Assembly: GCA_963741755.1 (NCBI GenBank)
Contig: CAVUJG010000017.1
Coordinates: forward strand, 1-64,000
Direction of reading: 5' to 3'
Origin: Sva-07 sp963741755
GTDB taxonomy: Bacteria > Actinomycetota > Acidimicrobiia > Acidimicrobiales > Ilumatobacteraceae
DNA length: 64,000 bases
Part shown: positions 20,559 to 29,259 of the stretch, in pieces
How positions within the stretch are numbered: the stretch's first letter is position 1
Layout of the letters: each line of letters begins with the position of its first letter
Program-made: the position numbers and the translations under genes
Notes under the pieces: generated by a model
The model's database searches: none
Seen by the model: only the letters and a program-made list of their open reading frames with translations
What the model was told of the DNA's origin: nothing

Positions 20559-21044
20559 TCACTCCGCCAAGATGGCGTCGATCTGGCCGAGCGCGGCGCG
20601 CATGCCTTCCTCGGCGCCCATCGACAGCGTCTGTTCCATCGCATCGAGCGTCGGGAACGTGCTGCGGATCGTCATGCGCGTGGTCGAGCCCTCACTTGCG
20701 AGATCGATTCGCATGACATTGACGGGAAGGTCCGGATTCGGTTCTCCCTCGTCGTCGGCGAAGCCGTCCTGCACCTCCAACAGGTTCGGCGCCTCGACCG
20801 CGCGAACGCGCCACCAACCGTGGTACTGCTCGCCGTCGGGTCCGGTCATGAAGTAGGCGACGGCCCCGTTGGGCGTGAGGTCGAAGTCGGTGAACGTTGC
20901 CGGATGGGTCGGCGGGCCCCACCACCGTTCGAGCTGACGCGGGTCGGCCAGCAGCTGCCAGACTCGGTCGATCGGTGCGGAGAACTCCGAGACGATCTCC
21001 ATCGTGAGTGCCGTGGGATCCTTGCGGACGTCGGTGACGGTCAT
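20559..21044 (-). CDS. SRPBCC/AHSA1-domain protein
   Basis: 161 aa starting MTVTDVRKDPTALTMEIV; the ATG at 21044 overlaps the ArsR stop (ATGA), so it is translationally coupled. Typical AHSA1 hallmarks: FSAPIDRVWQLLADPRQLERWWGPP near the start, YHGWWRVRAVEAP in the middle, and a C-terminal helix GAEEGMRAALGQIDAILAE. SRPBCC proteins form a helix-grip pocket for hydrophobic ligands. ArsR-SRPBCC pairs are common in actinobacteria, where the regulator usually controls its partner. Ligand unknown. Confidence 0.9.
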   Translation of the reverse strand: MTVTDVRKDPTALTMEIVSEFSAPIDRVWQLLADPRQLERWWGPPTHPATFTDFDLTPNGAVAYFMTGPDGEQYHGWWRVRAVEAPNLLEVQDGFADDEGEPNPDLPVNVMRIDLASEGSTTRMTIRSTFPTLDAMEQTLSMGAEEGMRAALGQIDAILAE

Positions 21045-21415
21045 GGCGTGGGGTTCTCCGTTTCCAATGGTGTGGTGGTGGTGTGATCTTCGGCGAGGAG
21101 TTGTTCGAACCGATCGAGCCGGTCGCGCCAGATCGACTCGAGTTGATCGAGCAATTGCTGCGCTCTGCGGACGGTGTCGACGTTGCACCGCACGAGTTGC
21201 TCGCGTCCGCTGCGCCGCTTGACGACGAGCTCGGCGCGCTCGAGGACGGCGACGTGTTTCTGCACAGCGGCGAAGCTCATGTCATAGCTCCGAGCGAGCG
21301 CCGACACCGAGGCGTCGTCGAGCATCGTTCGCCGCACGATGTCGCGGCGCGTCCGGTCAGCCAGGGCCTGGAACAGCCGGTCGACTTCCTCGTCGGTGAG
21401 CAGATCTACAACCAT
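21041..21415 (-). CDS. ArsR-family winged-helix transcriptional regulator
   Basis: 124 aa from ATG 21415 (MVVDLLTDEEVDRLFQALAD). Motifs: ADRTRRDIVRRTM (H1), a helix-turn-helix with VSALARSYDMSFAAVQKHVAVLE, and the beta-wing VVKRRSGREQLV. No metal-binding ELCVCDL motif is present, so it is not a metal sensor of the classical ArsR type. It is the first gene of a two-gene operon with the SRPBCC protein. A perfect dyad covers its start codon (see 21405-21426), arguing for autoregulation. Confidence 0.9.
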   Translation of the reverse strand: MVVDLLTDEEVDRLFQALADRTRRDIVRRTMLDDASVSALARSYDMSFAAVQKHVAVLERAELVVKRRSGREQLVRCNVDTVRRAQQLLDQLESIWRDRLDRFEQLLAEDHTTTTPLETENPTP

Positions 21416-21426
21416 TTGGTTGCAGA
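21405..21426. promoter_or_regulatory. likely ArsR operator overlapping the arsR-type gene start
   Basis: The core CAACCATTTGGTTG (21409-21422) is a perfect palindrome, extended by TCT/AGA on each side (21405-21407, 21424-21426). It contains the ATG of the ArsR gene; on the minus strand a TAATCT -10-like box ends 8 nt before that ATG. Binding would block both polymerase and start. Confidence 0.65.
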
Positions 21427-21481
21427 TTAGCTGGCGACCTGCCGAGACGCAACCTCTGATCCCTCCGCTCGTCACGATGAG

Positions 21482-21487
21482 TAGCGT
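21482..21487 (+). promoter_or_regulatory. -10 box (TAGCGT) for the APH-type kinase
   Basis: TAGCGT followed by 6 nt and ATG 21494; an identical hexamer is used at 22904 for the F420-type gene. Confidence 0.45.
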
Positions 21488-21493
21488 CCGGGC

Positions 21494-22394
21494 ATGATCG
21501 AGCTGCCGGAGGTCGTGCGCCATCGGGCGATCGCCGAGGGCCACGCGGAGTGGATCGACGATCTGACGGACATCGATTCGCGGGCTCGAGCGCGACTGGT
21601 CGATCGAGCTCGGTCAGATCTACGAGGAGGGCACCGAGGCGTTCGTCGCCGCGGCCGTGCTGGACGACGGTACGCCCGCGGTGTTGAAGGTACTCGTCCC
21701 CCGGCGAGGTGGTGGGTTCGACGATCACGAGGCCACCGTCCTGCGACTCGCGGCCGGTGACGGCTGCCCGATCCTCTACCGGGACGACACGGCACGCGGC
21801 GCCCTGCTGATGGAGCGGCTCGGGCCCTCGATGTTTGCGCTCGGGCTCCCCTACGAGCAGCGGCGTTCGGCGCTCTGCGATGCGGCAGCACGGATCTGGC
21901 GACCGGCGCTCGACGTCGACCTGCCCAGCGGGGCCGAGAAGGCGGCGTGGCTGTCAGGGTTCGTCGAAACGGGGTGGTCGGACCTGGACGAACCCTGCGA
22001 GCGGCGCACGATCGATCACGCGCTCGCGTGTGCCGACCGGCGCCTCGCCGCCCACGATCCCGAACGCTCGGTCCTGGTGCACGGCGACGTACACCAGTGG
22101 AACGCGCTGCGGGCGGGCGACTCGTTCAAGCTCGTCGACCCCGACGGACTGCTGGCCGAAGCCGAATACGACTTGGGCGTGATCCTGCGAGAGGACCCCG
22201 ACGAAACGGCGGCTTGCGACACGATGGCCACCGCCCGCTGGATGGCTGCACGCCACGGCCTCGACGCGACCGCCATCTGGGAGTGGGGAGTCGTCGAGCG
22301 GGTGTCGACCGGGCTCGTGGCGACCACGATCGGTCTGCAGCCAGCGGGCCGGCAGATGCTGGCCCTCGCCGATCGCATCGCCGGCGAGCGGTGA
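21494..22394 (+). CDS. aminoglycoside/hydroxyurea 6-kinase-family phosphotransferase, frameshift near the 5' end
   Basis: Starts MIELPEVVRHRAIAEGHAEW; near 21585 the frame changes and continues with GTPAVLKVLVPRRGGGFDDH to the stop at 22394. The span is one base longer than a whole number of codons, so one extra base is likely. APH_6_hur-type motifs: the N-lobe Lys in AVLKVL, the catalytic loop VLVHGDVHQWNALR and the metal-binding LVDPDGLLAEAEYDLG. Such kinases phosphorylate streptomycin-like aminoglycosides or other small hydroxylated compounds. A resistance role is only inferred from the family. Confidence 0.78.
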
Positions 22395-22397
22395 CGC

Positions 22398-22430
22398 GAT
22401 TACATCGCGGGTCTGACCCCTGATGTAATC
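22398..22430. terminator. 33-nt palindrome between convergent genes, REP- or terminator-like
   Basis: GATTACATC pairs with GATGTAATC (9 bp) around GGGTC-T-GACCC (5 bp). It spans the gap between the convergent kinase and VOC genes and just touches the VOC stop at 22429. There is no U-run, so bidirectional termination is plausible but not shown. GGGTCTGACCC-type cores also occur in REP elements of many genomes. Confidence 0.5.
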
Positions 22431-22833
22431 AGTGGAGGCAGAACTCGTTGCCTTCGGGGTCGAGCAGGGTGATCCAGTGGCCTTCGGGTTCGTCGAACTC
22501 CGCCACGTAGGTCGCGCCCAGCGCCACCAACGCCGCTGCCCGAGCATGCAACTCGGCCGGGTCGACACGGACGTCGAGGTGCATCCGGTTCTTGGCGGTC
22601 TTGCCCTCGGGGACCTTCAGGAAGAACACGCGCGGACCGACGCCGTCCGGATCGACGATGGCGAACGCCCGGTCGGGATCCGACTGATCGATGCCGAATG
22701 CGTCGAGCGCCGCCTCCCAGGTGTCGAAGCCCGCAGGCGGCGGCTGCTCGACATAGCCGAGCACGTCGCACCAGAACTCGGCAAGTTTGCGCGGACCTGC
22801 GGCGTCCACGGTGATCTGAATCGCACGGGCCAT
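22429..22833 (-). CDS. VOC (glyoxalase/bleomycin-resistance-like) superfamily protein
   Basis: 134 aa from ATG 22833 (MARAIQITVDAAGPRKLAEF). One VOC module is seen: AEFWCDVLGY near the start, VFFLKVPEGKTAKNRMHLDV in the middle and EGHWITLLDPEGNEFCLH at the end, the usual actinobacterial glyoxalase-like arrangement. Function of this subgroup is unknown. Convergent with the upstream kinase; a CATGAT hexamer lies 7 nt before the start. Longer starts would add only MRHDGA. Confidence 0.88.
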   Translation of the reverse strand: MARAIQITVDAAGPRKLAEFWCDVLGYVEQPPPAGFDTWEAALDAFGIDQSDPDRAFAIVDPDGVGPRVFFLKVPEGKTAKNRMHLDVRVDPAELHARAAALVALGATYVAEFDEPEGHWITLLDPEGNEFCLH

Positions 22834-22903
22834 CGCTCCATCATGACGCACTCGAACTCGGGAGTTCCACGGTCCCCAGGTTCTCCCGACGACGCCGAGC
22901 GCG

Positions 22904-22909
22904 TAGCGT
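22904..22909 (+). promoter_or_regulatory. -10 box (TAGCGT) for the F420-type gene
   Basis: TAGCGT, 7 nt, then ATG 22917; same hexamer and spacing class as 21482. Confidence 0.5.
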
Positions 22910-22916
22910 CGGAGTC

Positions 22917-23330
22917 ATGGGAGGAGCCAACGCCATCGTCGAAACTGTCCTGAAGTCGCCACTACACGGGATCATGTCGAGCAAGATGGTCCTGATCCGC
23001 TACCAGGGCAGCCGCTCCGGCACCGAGCACACACTGCCGGTGCAGTACGCCGACGCCCACAACGGATTGGTGGTCGTCGTCGGGCAGCCGGACACCAAGA
23101 CGTGGTGGCGGAACTTCACCACGATGGGCCAGGTAAAGGTGTTGCTCGCCGGAACCTGGATACCGATGACAGCGCACGCACTGCTCGGCAGCGAAGATCC
23201 CGAGGCGGTCACCCCATTGCTGCGGTCCTACGCCGCTCGTTTCCCGAAGATCGTGAAATCGCTCGAAGGCGACTCGCTCGAAGCACGCGTCGAGGCCGCT
23301 GTGATCGTCTGGCTTCGACCTGCGTCGTGA
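22917..23330 (+). CDS. nitroreductase/quinone-reductase (DUF385, Ddn-like) family protein
   Basis: 137 aa. The split-barrel pattern LIRYQGSRSGTEHTLPVQYA, VVVVGQPDTKTWWRNF and the following beta strands match the deazaflavin (F420)-dependent nitroreductase family. That family reduces quinones or nitro compounds with F420H2 in actinobacteria. F420 use is inferred from the family; no F420 biosynthesis gene is in the window. The DUF1801-like gene follows after 13 nt. Confidence 0.82.
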   Translation: MGGANAIVETVLKSPLHGIMSSKMVLIRYQGSRSGTEHTLPVQYADAHNGLVVVVGQPDTKTWWRNFTTMGQVKVLLAGTWIPMTAHALLGSEDPEAVTPLLRSYAARFPKIVKSLEGDSLEARVEAAVIVWLRPAS

Positions 23331-23343
23331 GCAAGGTCCGACT

Positions 23344-23785
23344 GTGGTTGAGTTCACGTTGATGGGTTCGAACGACACACCGAAGCTGCTCGCGGGCGGC
23401 AATCCCCAGATCCCCAAAGGTGACGGACCCGGCCCGGTGAGCGACTACATCGCCGCCATGCCCGGCTGGAAACACGACGTCGGCCAGTTGCTCGACTCGA
23501 TCGTCGAACGCACGGTGCCGGGCGTGCGCAAGGCGGTGAAGTGGAACACGCCGTTCTACGGCGCCGCTGGCCAAGAGGGGTGGTTCCTGTCGTTCCACTG
23601 CTTCGACCGGTACGTCAAGGTGACGTTCTTCCGCGGGACCTCGCTCGACCCCCGTGCCGCCCGGTGCGTCGAAGACGCCGGACACCCGCTACCTCGACGT
23701 GTACGAGGATCTCGACGAGTTCGACGAAGCACAGTTCACCGACTGGGTCACCCAGGCGAGCGAACTCGCCCACGAGAAGCTGTAG
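23344..23785 (+). CDS. DUF1801 (YdhG-like) domain protein, one-base insertion
   Basis: From GTG 23344 (in-frame ATG at 23362 is an alternative) the protein reads PVSDYIAAMPGWKHDVGQL, then VPGVRKAVKWNTPFYGAAGQ, then GWFLSFHCFDRYVKVTFFRG, the DUF1801 core. At about 23652 a run of five C (GACCCCCGTG) shifts the frame. With four C it reads LDPVPPGASKTPDTRYLDVY and continues to ASELAHEKL and the stop at 23785, restoring about 146 aa. A homopolymer error is the simplest reading. The family is related to iron-chaperone frataxin-like folds; function unclear. Confidence 0.8.
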
Positions 23786-23832
23786 CCGATCCGTGGGCGA
23801 ACCGGCCCGGCAACTCTGTGACACCCCCTCTC

Positions 23833-23838
23833 TATGGT
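23833..23838 (+). promoter_or_regulatory. -10 box (TATGGT) for the DUF222-HNH gene
   Basis: TATGGT, 7 nt, then ATG 23846. Confidence 0.45.
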
Positions 23839-23845
23839 TGTCGGT

Positions 23846-25116
23846 ATGGAGATCGCAGGGGTGGTCGAGCGGGTCGGGGCGATTGCTTCGGTGCGTGCGA
23901 ACACCTGCGGCGACGGCTGATCTGATCGAGTCCGGTCTGGTCGCCGTGCGTGAGGTGCAGGCGTGGTGTGACGCTCAGCACGCCGGCCTGGTCGAAGCGT
24001 TGGCTGGGGTCGATTCGTTTCCCGAACAACGGATCGCGAAGGCGTCGAAGAAGTCGTTGGCGCAGCGCTGCGAAGACGACGGAGCGGTCCGAGACGTTGA
24101 CGAAGATCCCGAAGTTGGCGGACGCATTGGGTGACGGGGCGATCACCGCCGATCACGTCGACGCGGTCACCCGGGCGTCGAAGAAACTCGACGCCGCCAA
24201 ACGACCCGAACTGATGAAACGAGCCAACGCCCTGGCGGAGGTCGCGAAGGCCGGCACCGTCGAGCAGTTCACCCGACGACTGGACCTGGAGACGAAACGG
24301 TTGCAGGAAGACGACGGACTCGATCGGTTGAGTCGGCAGCGACGCAACGTGCGCGCCCGAACCTGGGTCGACTCCGACGGCATGTGGAACCTGTCGGTCA
24401 AGTTCGACCCGGTCACCGGTGTCAAGATCGCTGCCCGCATCGATGCGATGGTTCAAGCCCTGTTCGGTGAAGCGGTGCCCGATGAGTGTCCGGATGATCC
24501 GATCGAGAAACAGCGGTACCTCGCTGCGCACGCCGTCGCCCGACTCCTCCTCGACGAAGCGCTCAACAACACCGACGACACGACGCCGTCACCCGTACCA
24601 ACGGTGCGCCCGAAGCCTGGGCGTCCCGAGTTCGTCGTGGTCATCGACGCTGACGCCACCGGCCAGACGGGCCCGGTCGGCGAGTTCTCGATCCCTGTCG
24701 AGATCCCCGCCCGAGTGCTCGCGACCCTGGCCGGCGACGCCGACGTGCACGCCGTGGTGGTTCGTAACGGTGTCGTGCTGCATGCCCCCGGCGAGTTGAA
24801 CCTCGGGCGCACGACCCGCCTCGCCAACCGAGCCCAACGGCGTGCGTTGCGCGGTCTCTATCGGTGTTGTGCGATCCCCGGCTGCACGGTCGCCTACGAC
24901 CGCTGCAAACTCCATCACGTCATCTGGTGGCGCAACCAGGGCCGCACCGATCTCGACAATCTGCTGCCGGTGTGCAGCATTCATCACGCCAAGATCCACC
25001 ACGACGGCTGGATCATCGAACTCGGACCGAACCGACAACTCACCCTGCGGCTCCCCGACGGCAGGGTCCAGCACACAGGACCGCCGACACGCTCCGGGCG
25101 AAGTACCGCCGCCTGA
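23846..25116 (+). CDS. DUF222/HNH (13E12-repeat family) protein, two frameshifts in the 5' part
   Basis: Starts MEIAGVVERVGAIASVRAN, changes frame near 23905 (then ATADLIESGLVAVREVQAW) and again near 24080 (then LTKIPKLADALGDGAITAD), after which it is intact to 25116. The middle is the DUF222 domain. The C-terminus is an HNH nuclease domain: CAIPGCTVAYDRCKLHHV, then TDLDNLLPVCSIHHAKIHH, with zinc Cys/His and the catalytic His. The family includes mycobacterial REP13E12 proteins and is often multicopy in actinobacteria. Restored length is about 423 aa. DNA cleavage is inferred from the HNH motif. The lesions sit only in the first 250 bp. Confidence 0.8.
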
Positions 25117-25255
25117 CCGCAGCCGGTCGGGCACCAGCAACGAGCTCTGCCCGAGCAACCCGGCGCACCGAAGTCGTCGCCGGCCGACCCCTGCGCCGCA
25201 CCAGGTGGCAACCGCATGTCCACCGGACGGCGCGCTGCGGTGTGTGAAGGTGGTG

Positions 25256-25765
25256 ATGATGGTGCACCACGATGTGCAGGCCCCGACGTTCGACGAGTTC
25301 TTCCTCGCCGAGTTCCCGCGGCTGGTCTCGATGCTCACGGCCTGGAGCGGCGATCGGTCGGTCGCCGAGGAACTCGCGCAGGACGCGCTCCTCCAGGCGC
25401 ACCGCAACTGGCCGACGGTCGTCAGCCTCGAACGGCCAGGCGCCTGGGTTCGGCGAGTGGCGTTGAACCGGTCGTCGAACGAGGGTCGGCGACGCCGACG
25501 CGAGCGGGCGGCACTCTCCCGCGTCGGCACCGACGTGCGGGACGGGGTCGTGATCCCCACGGCCGACGATCAGCTCTGGAGTCGAGTCCGGGCACTTCCG
25601 GCTTCCCAGCGCGACGCCACGATCATGCGCTACGTCGACGATCTCCCGTTGGCCGACATCGCCGCCGTGCTCGGCTGCAGCGACGGCACCGTCAAGACCC
25701 ACCTCCAGCGGGCACGACGCACGCTCGCCGACCACCTCTCCACCGACACGGAAGCCCCACGATGA
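25256..25765 (+). CDS. ECF RNA polymerase sigma factor (SigE/RpoE-like)
   Basis: 169 aa from ATG 25256 (a second ATG follows at once), GAAGG ribosome site upstream. Sigma-70 region 2: FDEFFLAEFPRLVSMLTAWS, then AEELAQDALLQAHRNWP. Region 4: LPASQRDATIMRYVDDLPLADIAAVLGCSDGTVKTHLQRAR. Its stop overlaps the start of the next gene (ATGA), so the pair is translationally coupled, as for sigma/anti-sigma pairs. No SnoaL-type extension is present. Confidence 0.92.
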   Translation: MMVHHDVQAPTFDEFFLAEFPRLVSMLTAWSGDRSVAEELAQDALLQAHRNWPTVVSLERPGAWVRRVALNRSSNEGRRRRRERAALSRVGTDVRDGVVIPTADDQLWSRVRALPASQRDATIMRYVDDLPLADIAAVLGCSDGTVKTHLQRARRTLADHLSTDTEAPR

Positions 25766-27372
25766 CCGACCGCAGCGACACGAACGACAGCAATGATCCG
25801 ATCGAGGCTGCACTCGGCGACGCCGGGAACCGTCTACGGCGACAAGCACCCGATGCCGTCGCCTCCCGCCAGGCTCTGGCGCGCTTGAACGAGCAGGCCG
25901 ACGCACCCACGCCACGACGGCGATCGTGGTGGCCGGCACTGATCGGCGCCGGACTCGCCGCTGCAGCGATCGTCGGCGTGATCGCCATCCGAGCCGATGA
26001 CAACGATACGCCGACGCTGACTCCGGTGACCGAGCCGACCTCCACGAGCACCCCAGCGCCCGCAACAAGTGCCGAGCCGAGCACGACACCCGTTCCCAGC
26101 ACCACAGGTCCTGAGTCGACTGGCGCCTCGCTGGTCGTCGACAGCGGCTGCATCACCGTCACCACCGCCGCCGGCAGCGCCACAGGTTGCCCGCTGGGCG
26201 ACGAGGACCTCGACCATCTCGAACAGCGGATCTTCGTCGCCAACCTCGACGAACCGGTGTTGATCACGTCCGGCTCGGCCGATCCCCTCGCCGACCTGAC
26301 CGCCACCGTCGACACCGGCGACTTCGCGTCGCGATGCCGCTGGGACGACCTCGCACCTCGCATCCCCGATGGCGGACTCGTCGAGGTCGTGGTGTGCAAC
26401 GACGCCGGCGTGATGGGGCTCACGATGCCCGCTGGCCCATTCGGCGACACCGCAGCGTCGTACTTCACGCTGCCGACGCCGTACCTGCCAGACGGCGCCG
26501 ACCTCGGCCTCGGCACGCCGATCGAGGGCCTGCCGCGAGCTCGGGCATTCACCGCTCCCGTCCAAGACATCGTGACCTGCAGCATCCTGTTGCTGCCGGA
26601 CCGCTCCGGTTGGAAGGAAACGTGCGGCGAGGTTCCCAGGGCCGACGTCTCTACAGCGCTGGTGCGGCTCGATTCATCCGACACGACGCTCTATGAGATC
26701 ACCATCGACGACTCCGGTCTCATCACATCGGCCCGAGCGCTCGATGCGATGGCGCCGAGCAGCGGCTGCTCGGTCGACTCGGCGAACGACCTCGTGCAGG
26801 CCGTCCCAGCGTCGAGCATCGTGATGGGCATCGGTTGCATCGACGACAAGGCTGCCCTCGCCACCGGATCGGTGCTCACGCAGGATGGACCGCCCGACGG
26901 ATCGATCTGGACGGCGCTGCGCACCGATGACGTCTGGGAGATCACCGATAGCGGCACGGGAATCGAAACCACGCTGCCGTTCCCGATCGCGCCCTTCGCC
27001 GTCTGGTCGACCTGGCCCGAATCGACGGTGCCCGGTTTCCGGTCGTACTGGTGGGAACCGATCGTCGCCATCCCGACGCAGCCGACCGTCGAGGCCTTCG
27101 CCGACCAACTCCTGGCGACCCTGGCGACCCTGGGCACCGACCCGGAGTTCCCGCTGAACGAGCGGCTCGTCGCAGTCCAGCCGGGCGGCCTGCCGCTGAT
27201 CGTCGCCCAGGTCGACCTCGGCGGTGACGACTCGGTGGCCGGGGCGGTGATCTACGTGTGGCTCGACCAGGAGTTCGACGACTCGGGTCCGATCGGCTGG
27301 CGAGCCGGCGAGGTGTTGGCCGGGGAGGTCTGCGCTCGGAGCGGGTCAGCCGGTCGCGAGCTCTGTGTATGA
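25762..27372 (+). CDS. membrane protein with large extracytoplasmic domain, probable anti-sigma factor
   Basis: 536 aa. Residues 1-50 are cytoplasmic (EAALGDAGNRLRRQAPDAVA), one TM segment follows at about 54-74 (WWPALIGAGLAAAAIVGVIA), then a Thr/Pro/Ser-rich linker of about 55 residues and a 400-residue outer domain with several Cys that might form disulfides. It overlaps the ECF sigma gene by 4 nt, and this arrangement is why it is called a likely anti-sigma factor; no zinc anti-sigma motif is seen. The outer domain is not recognised. Its 3' end overlaps the convergent ATP-grasp relic by 121 bp. Confidence 0.8.
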   Translation: MTDRSDTNDSNDPIEAALGDAGNRLRRQAPDAVASRQALARLNEQADAPTPRRRSWWPALIGAGLAAAAIVGVIAIRADDNDTPTLTPVTEPTSTSTPAPATSAEPSTTPVPSTTGPESTGASLVVDSGCITVTTAAGSATGCPLGDEDLDHLEQRIFVANLDEPVLITSGSADPLADLTATVDTGDFASRCRWDDLAPRIPDGGLVEVVVCNDAGVMGLTMPAGPFGDTAASYFTLPTPYLPDGADLGLGTPIEGLPRARAFTAPVQDIVTCSILLLPDRSGWKETCGEVPRADVSTALVRLDSSDTTLYEITIDDSGLITSARALDAMAPSSGCSVDSANDLVQAVPASSIVMGIGCIDDKAALATGSVLTQDGPPDGSIWTALRTDDVWEITDSGTGIETTLPFPIAPFAVWSTWPESTVPGFRSYWWEPIVAIPTQPTVEAFADQLLATLATLGTDPEFPLNERLVAVQPGGLPLIVAQVDLGGDDSVAGAVIYVWLDQEFDDSGPIGWRAGEVLAGEVCARSGSAGRELCV

Positions 27373-27846
27373 GCGTGCCAGCGCTCAGCCGACACGAGGA
27401 GGTCTGCGAGTCGGTCGGCGGCTTGAGGTGCCAACTCGAAGAACAGTTCGGGCTCGATCAGCTCCAACTCCATCAGGTGGAGCTCACCCTCGATCGGAAC
27501 CAGATCGACCCGGGCATACGCCGGACCGACACGCCACGAGCGGCGAGGTCGGCGAGGTATTCCTTGTGCATGTTCCACCGCAGCAGCGTCGTCGAGTTGA
27601 CGACCGTGGTCCCGGCGGCATCGAGCTCGTCGAGCCACCCCCGGAACGAGTCGGGCCGCTCGGCGTAGTCCACGTCGAGCGGATCACCACCAGCTCACTT
27701 GGATCACACGGTGTACCCCACACCATCGGTCGCACATCGCCACCGCGCCGGCGAACGGCCTTCGCCAAGACCCGGTCGCCGGCTGTGAAATCGACGGTGT
27801 GGGCATCAGTGGCAAACGCAACTGACCCGAGGTGATCCATCGCCAA
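27252..27846 (-). pseudogene. ATP-grasp protein relic (core deleted, frameshifted)
   Basis: Recognisable pieces in order: VAFATDAHTVDFTAGDRVLA, ELVVIRSTW, then after a frameshift YAERPDSFRGWLDELDAAG and LLRWNMHKEYLADLAARGVSV, then after another frame change PAYARVDLVPIEGELHLMEL and LIEPELFFELAPQAADRLAD. These are the N- and C-terminal ends of a roughly 280-residue RimK/glutathione-synthetase-like ATP-grasp family; about 100 residues of the ATP-binding core between them are missing. No repair of single bases could restore it, so it is a true pseudogene. It overlaps the 3' end of the membrane protein gene. Confidence 0.8.
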
Positions 27847-27849
27847 CGA

Positions 27850-28344
27850 TCAGGACTCGGTCGCGAGGGTGGCGAGATCGTCGACGAACTCGTAGCCGTC
27901 GAGGCCGACGAGTTGCGCCGGGTCGAAGCGGATCTTCGCCGAGCGCGATCCCGCACCGACAACTATGCGTTCGCAGTCGAGCACCCGCGAATCGAGCCAC
28001 ACCACCAGGCCGTCGGGGAGACCGAAGATCGTCACCCCACCGATCTCCTGGCCCGTGAGTTCACGGGTCACCTCCGCCGGAGCGAAGCTCAACTTGCGAA
28101 CGCCGAGCTTGCGGCGCACAGCGCCGTTCACGTCGAGTCGAGTGTGAGCGAGCGCAACGCACACCGCATGGTGGCCCTCCGGCTTCTTGGACGCTACGAG
28201 AATCGCGTTCGCCGACTCCTCCAACGCCACGCCATAGGCCTCACAGAACTGTGCGGTGTCGGCCAGGGCGGGATCGCAGTCCATCACCTCGTAGACCAAC
28301 CCGTGGCCGTCGAGATCGGCGATCACGTCGGGATGGGCGCTCAC
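27850..28344 (-). CDS. YbaK/EbsC-type aminoacyl-tRNA deacylase
   Basis: 164 aa. The YbaK/ProX editing fold is seen in FCEAYGVALEESANAILVAS, the catalytic-Lys region KKPEGHHAVCVALAHTRLD, KLGVRKLSFAPAEVTRELTG, and GGVTIFGLPDGLVVWLDSRV. It should hydrolyse misacylated tRNA (Ala- or Cys-tRNAPro in characterised members). Start ATG 28344 overlaps the PAP2 stop (ATGA), so the two genes form an operon; the functional link is unclear. Confidence 0.9.
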   Translation of the reverse strand: MSAHPDVIADLDGHGLVYEVMDCDPALADTAQFCEAYGVALEESANAILVASKKPEGHHAVCVALAHTRLDVNGAVRRKLGVRKLSFAPAEVTRELTGQEIGGVTIFGLPDGLVVWLDSRVLDCERIVVGAGSRSAKIRFDPAQLVGLDGYEFVDDLATLATES

Positions 28345-29213
28345 GTTGTTTCTCGCTCCGACACAGCTGGCTGCAGCGCGTCGACCGGCGGTGCAGCGAA
28401 CGCACGCACCTCACCCGAGCGTGTCGACCGAGCGACCGCGACGGCTCGGCGACCCAGGGTGTCGAGTTGCAGCGACACCCACAGCAGCGCGAGGGCCACG
28501 ATCCCGTCGAGCCACCAGTGATGCCCCGTCGCAGCGATCACCAGCATGGTCATCACCAGGTGCACCATCCCGATCCACCGCCAGCGGCTCGTGCTCGCAG
28601 CCAGCGCGCCGAATGCGATGACTGCAGCCCAGGCGACGTGCAGGGACGGCATCGCCGCGAACTGCGATGACACGCCGGTTCCCGCCTCGCCGTACACGTC
28701 CATTCCGTAGATCACCGACACGTCGACGTAGCCGAGGTCGGTCAGATATCGAGGCGGCGCGACCTTGACGAAACGGATGAACAGACAGAACGCCGTGAGG
28801 ATCGCCAGCGCATTGCGCCAGTGCGGATAGACGTCACGATGGCGGGCGTACAGCCAGACGAGGAAGATGATGATCCCCGGCACGTGTGCGACGGCGTAGT
28901 AGTACGCCGAGAACCAGGCGAGCCAGTCGTGGTCGAGCACGAAGCGTTGCAGCGACAGCTCGGTGGGAAGCCGGAAGAACTCCTGCACGGCCACGATGTC
29001 GTAGGCCCGGTCGATCGCTCCGTCGGCCTGGGTGAGCGGCAGGTTCTTCGCCATTCGCCAGATCGAGTACAGCGATGCAACGACGGCGAACTCGAGCGCC
29101 GCCGGACCGGCCACATCGCCCAGCCTGGTGGGACGGGCCCGGCGCAGCGCCAACGCGACGAGGCCGGCGATCATCGCGGCGATCGCCGCCTGACTCCACG
29201 TCGGCCACTTCAC
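28341..29213 (-). CDS. PAP2-superfamily membrane phosphatase/inositolphosphotransferase-like
   Basis: 290 aa with about six TM helices. Phosphatase motifs: KVAPPRYL (C1-like), MPSLHVAW (PSxH, C2) and GHHWWLDGI (HxxxD, C3). The layout of a long N-terminal TM region and YYAVAHVPGIIIFLVWLY fits the PAP2_3/Aur1-like subgroup, which acts on lipid phosphates or transfers phosphoinositol head groups in actinobacteria. Start is a GTG at 29213. Upstream lies palindrome array 2. Confidence 0.85.
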   Translation of the reverse strand: MKWPTWSQAAIAAMIAGLVALALRRARPTRLGDVAGPAALEFAVVASLYSIWRMAKNLPLTQADGAIDRAYDIVAVQEFFRLPTELSLQRFVLDHDWLAWFSAYYYAVAHVPGIIIFLVWLYARHRDVYPHWRNALAILTAFCLFIRFVKVAPPRYLTDLGYVDVSVIYGMDVYGEAGTGVSSQFAAMPSLHVAWAAVIAFGALAASTSRWRWIGMVHLVMTMLVIAATGHHWWLDGIVALALLWVSLQLDTLGRRAVAVARSTRSGEVRAFAAPPVDALQPAVSERETT

Positions 29214-29259
29214 GAACGCTCAGCCTGCCGCCCCGGAGCCCGAACCGCAAACCCTCACC

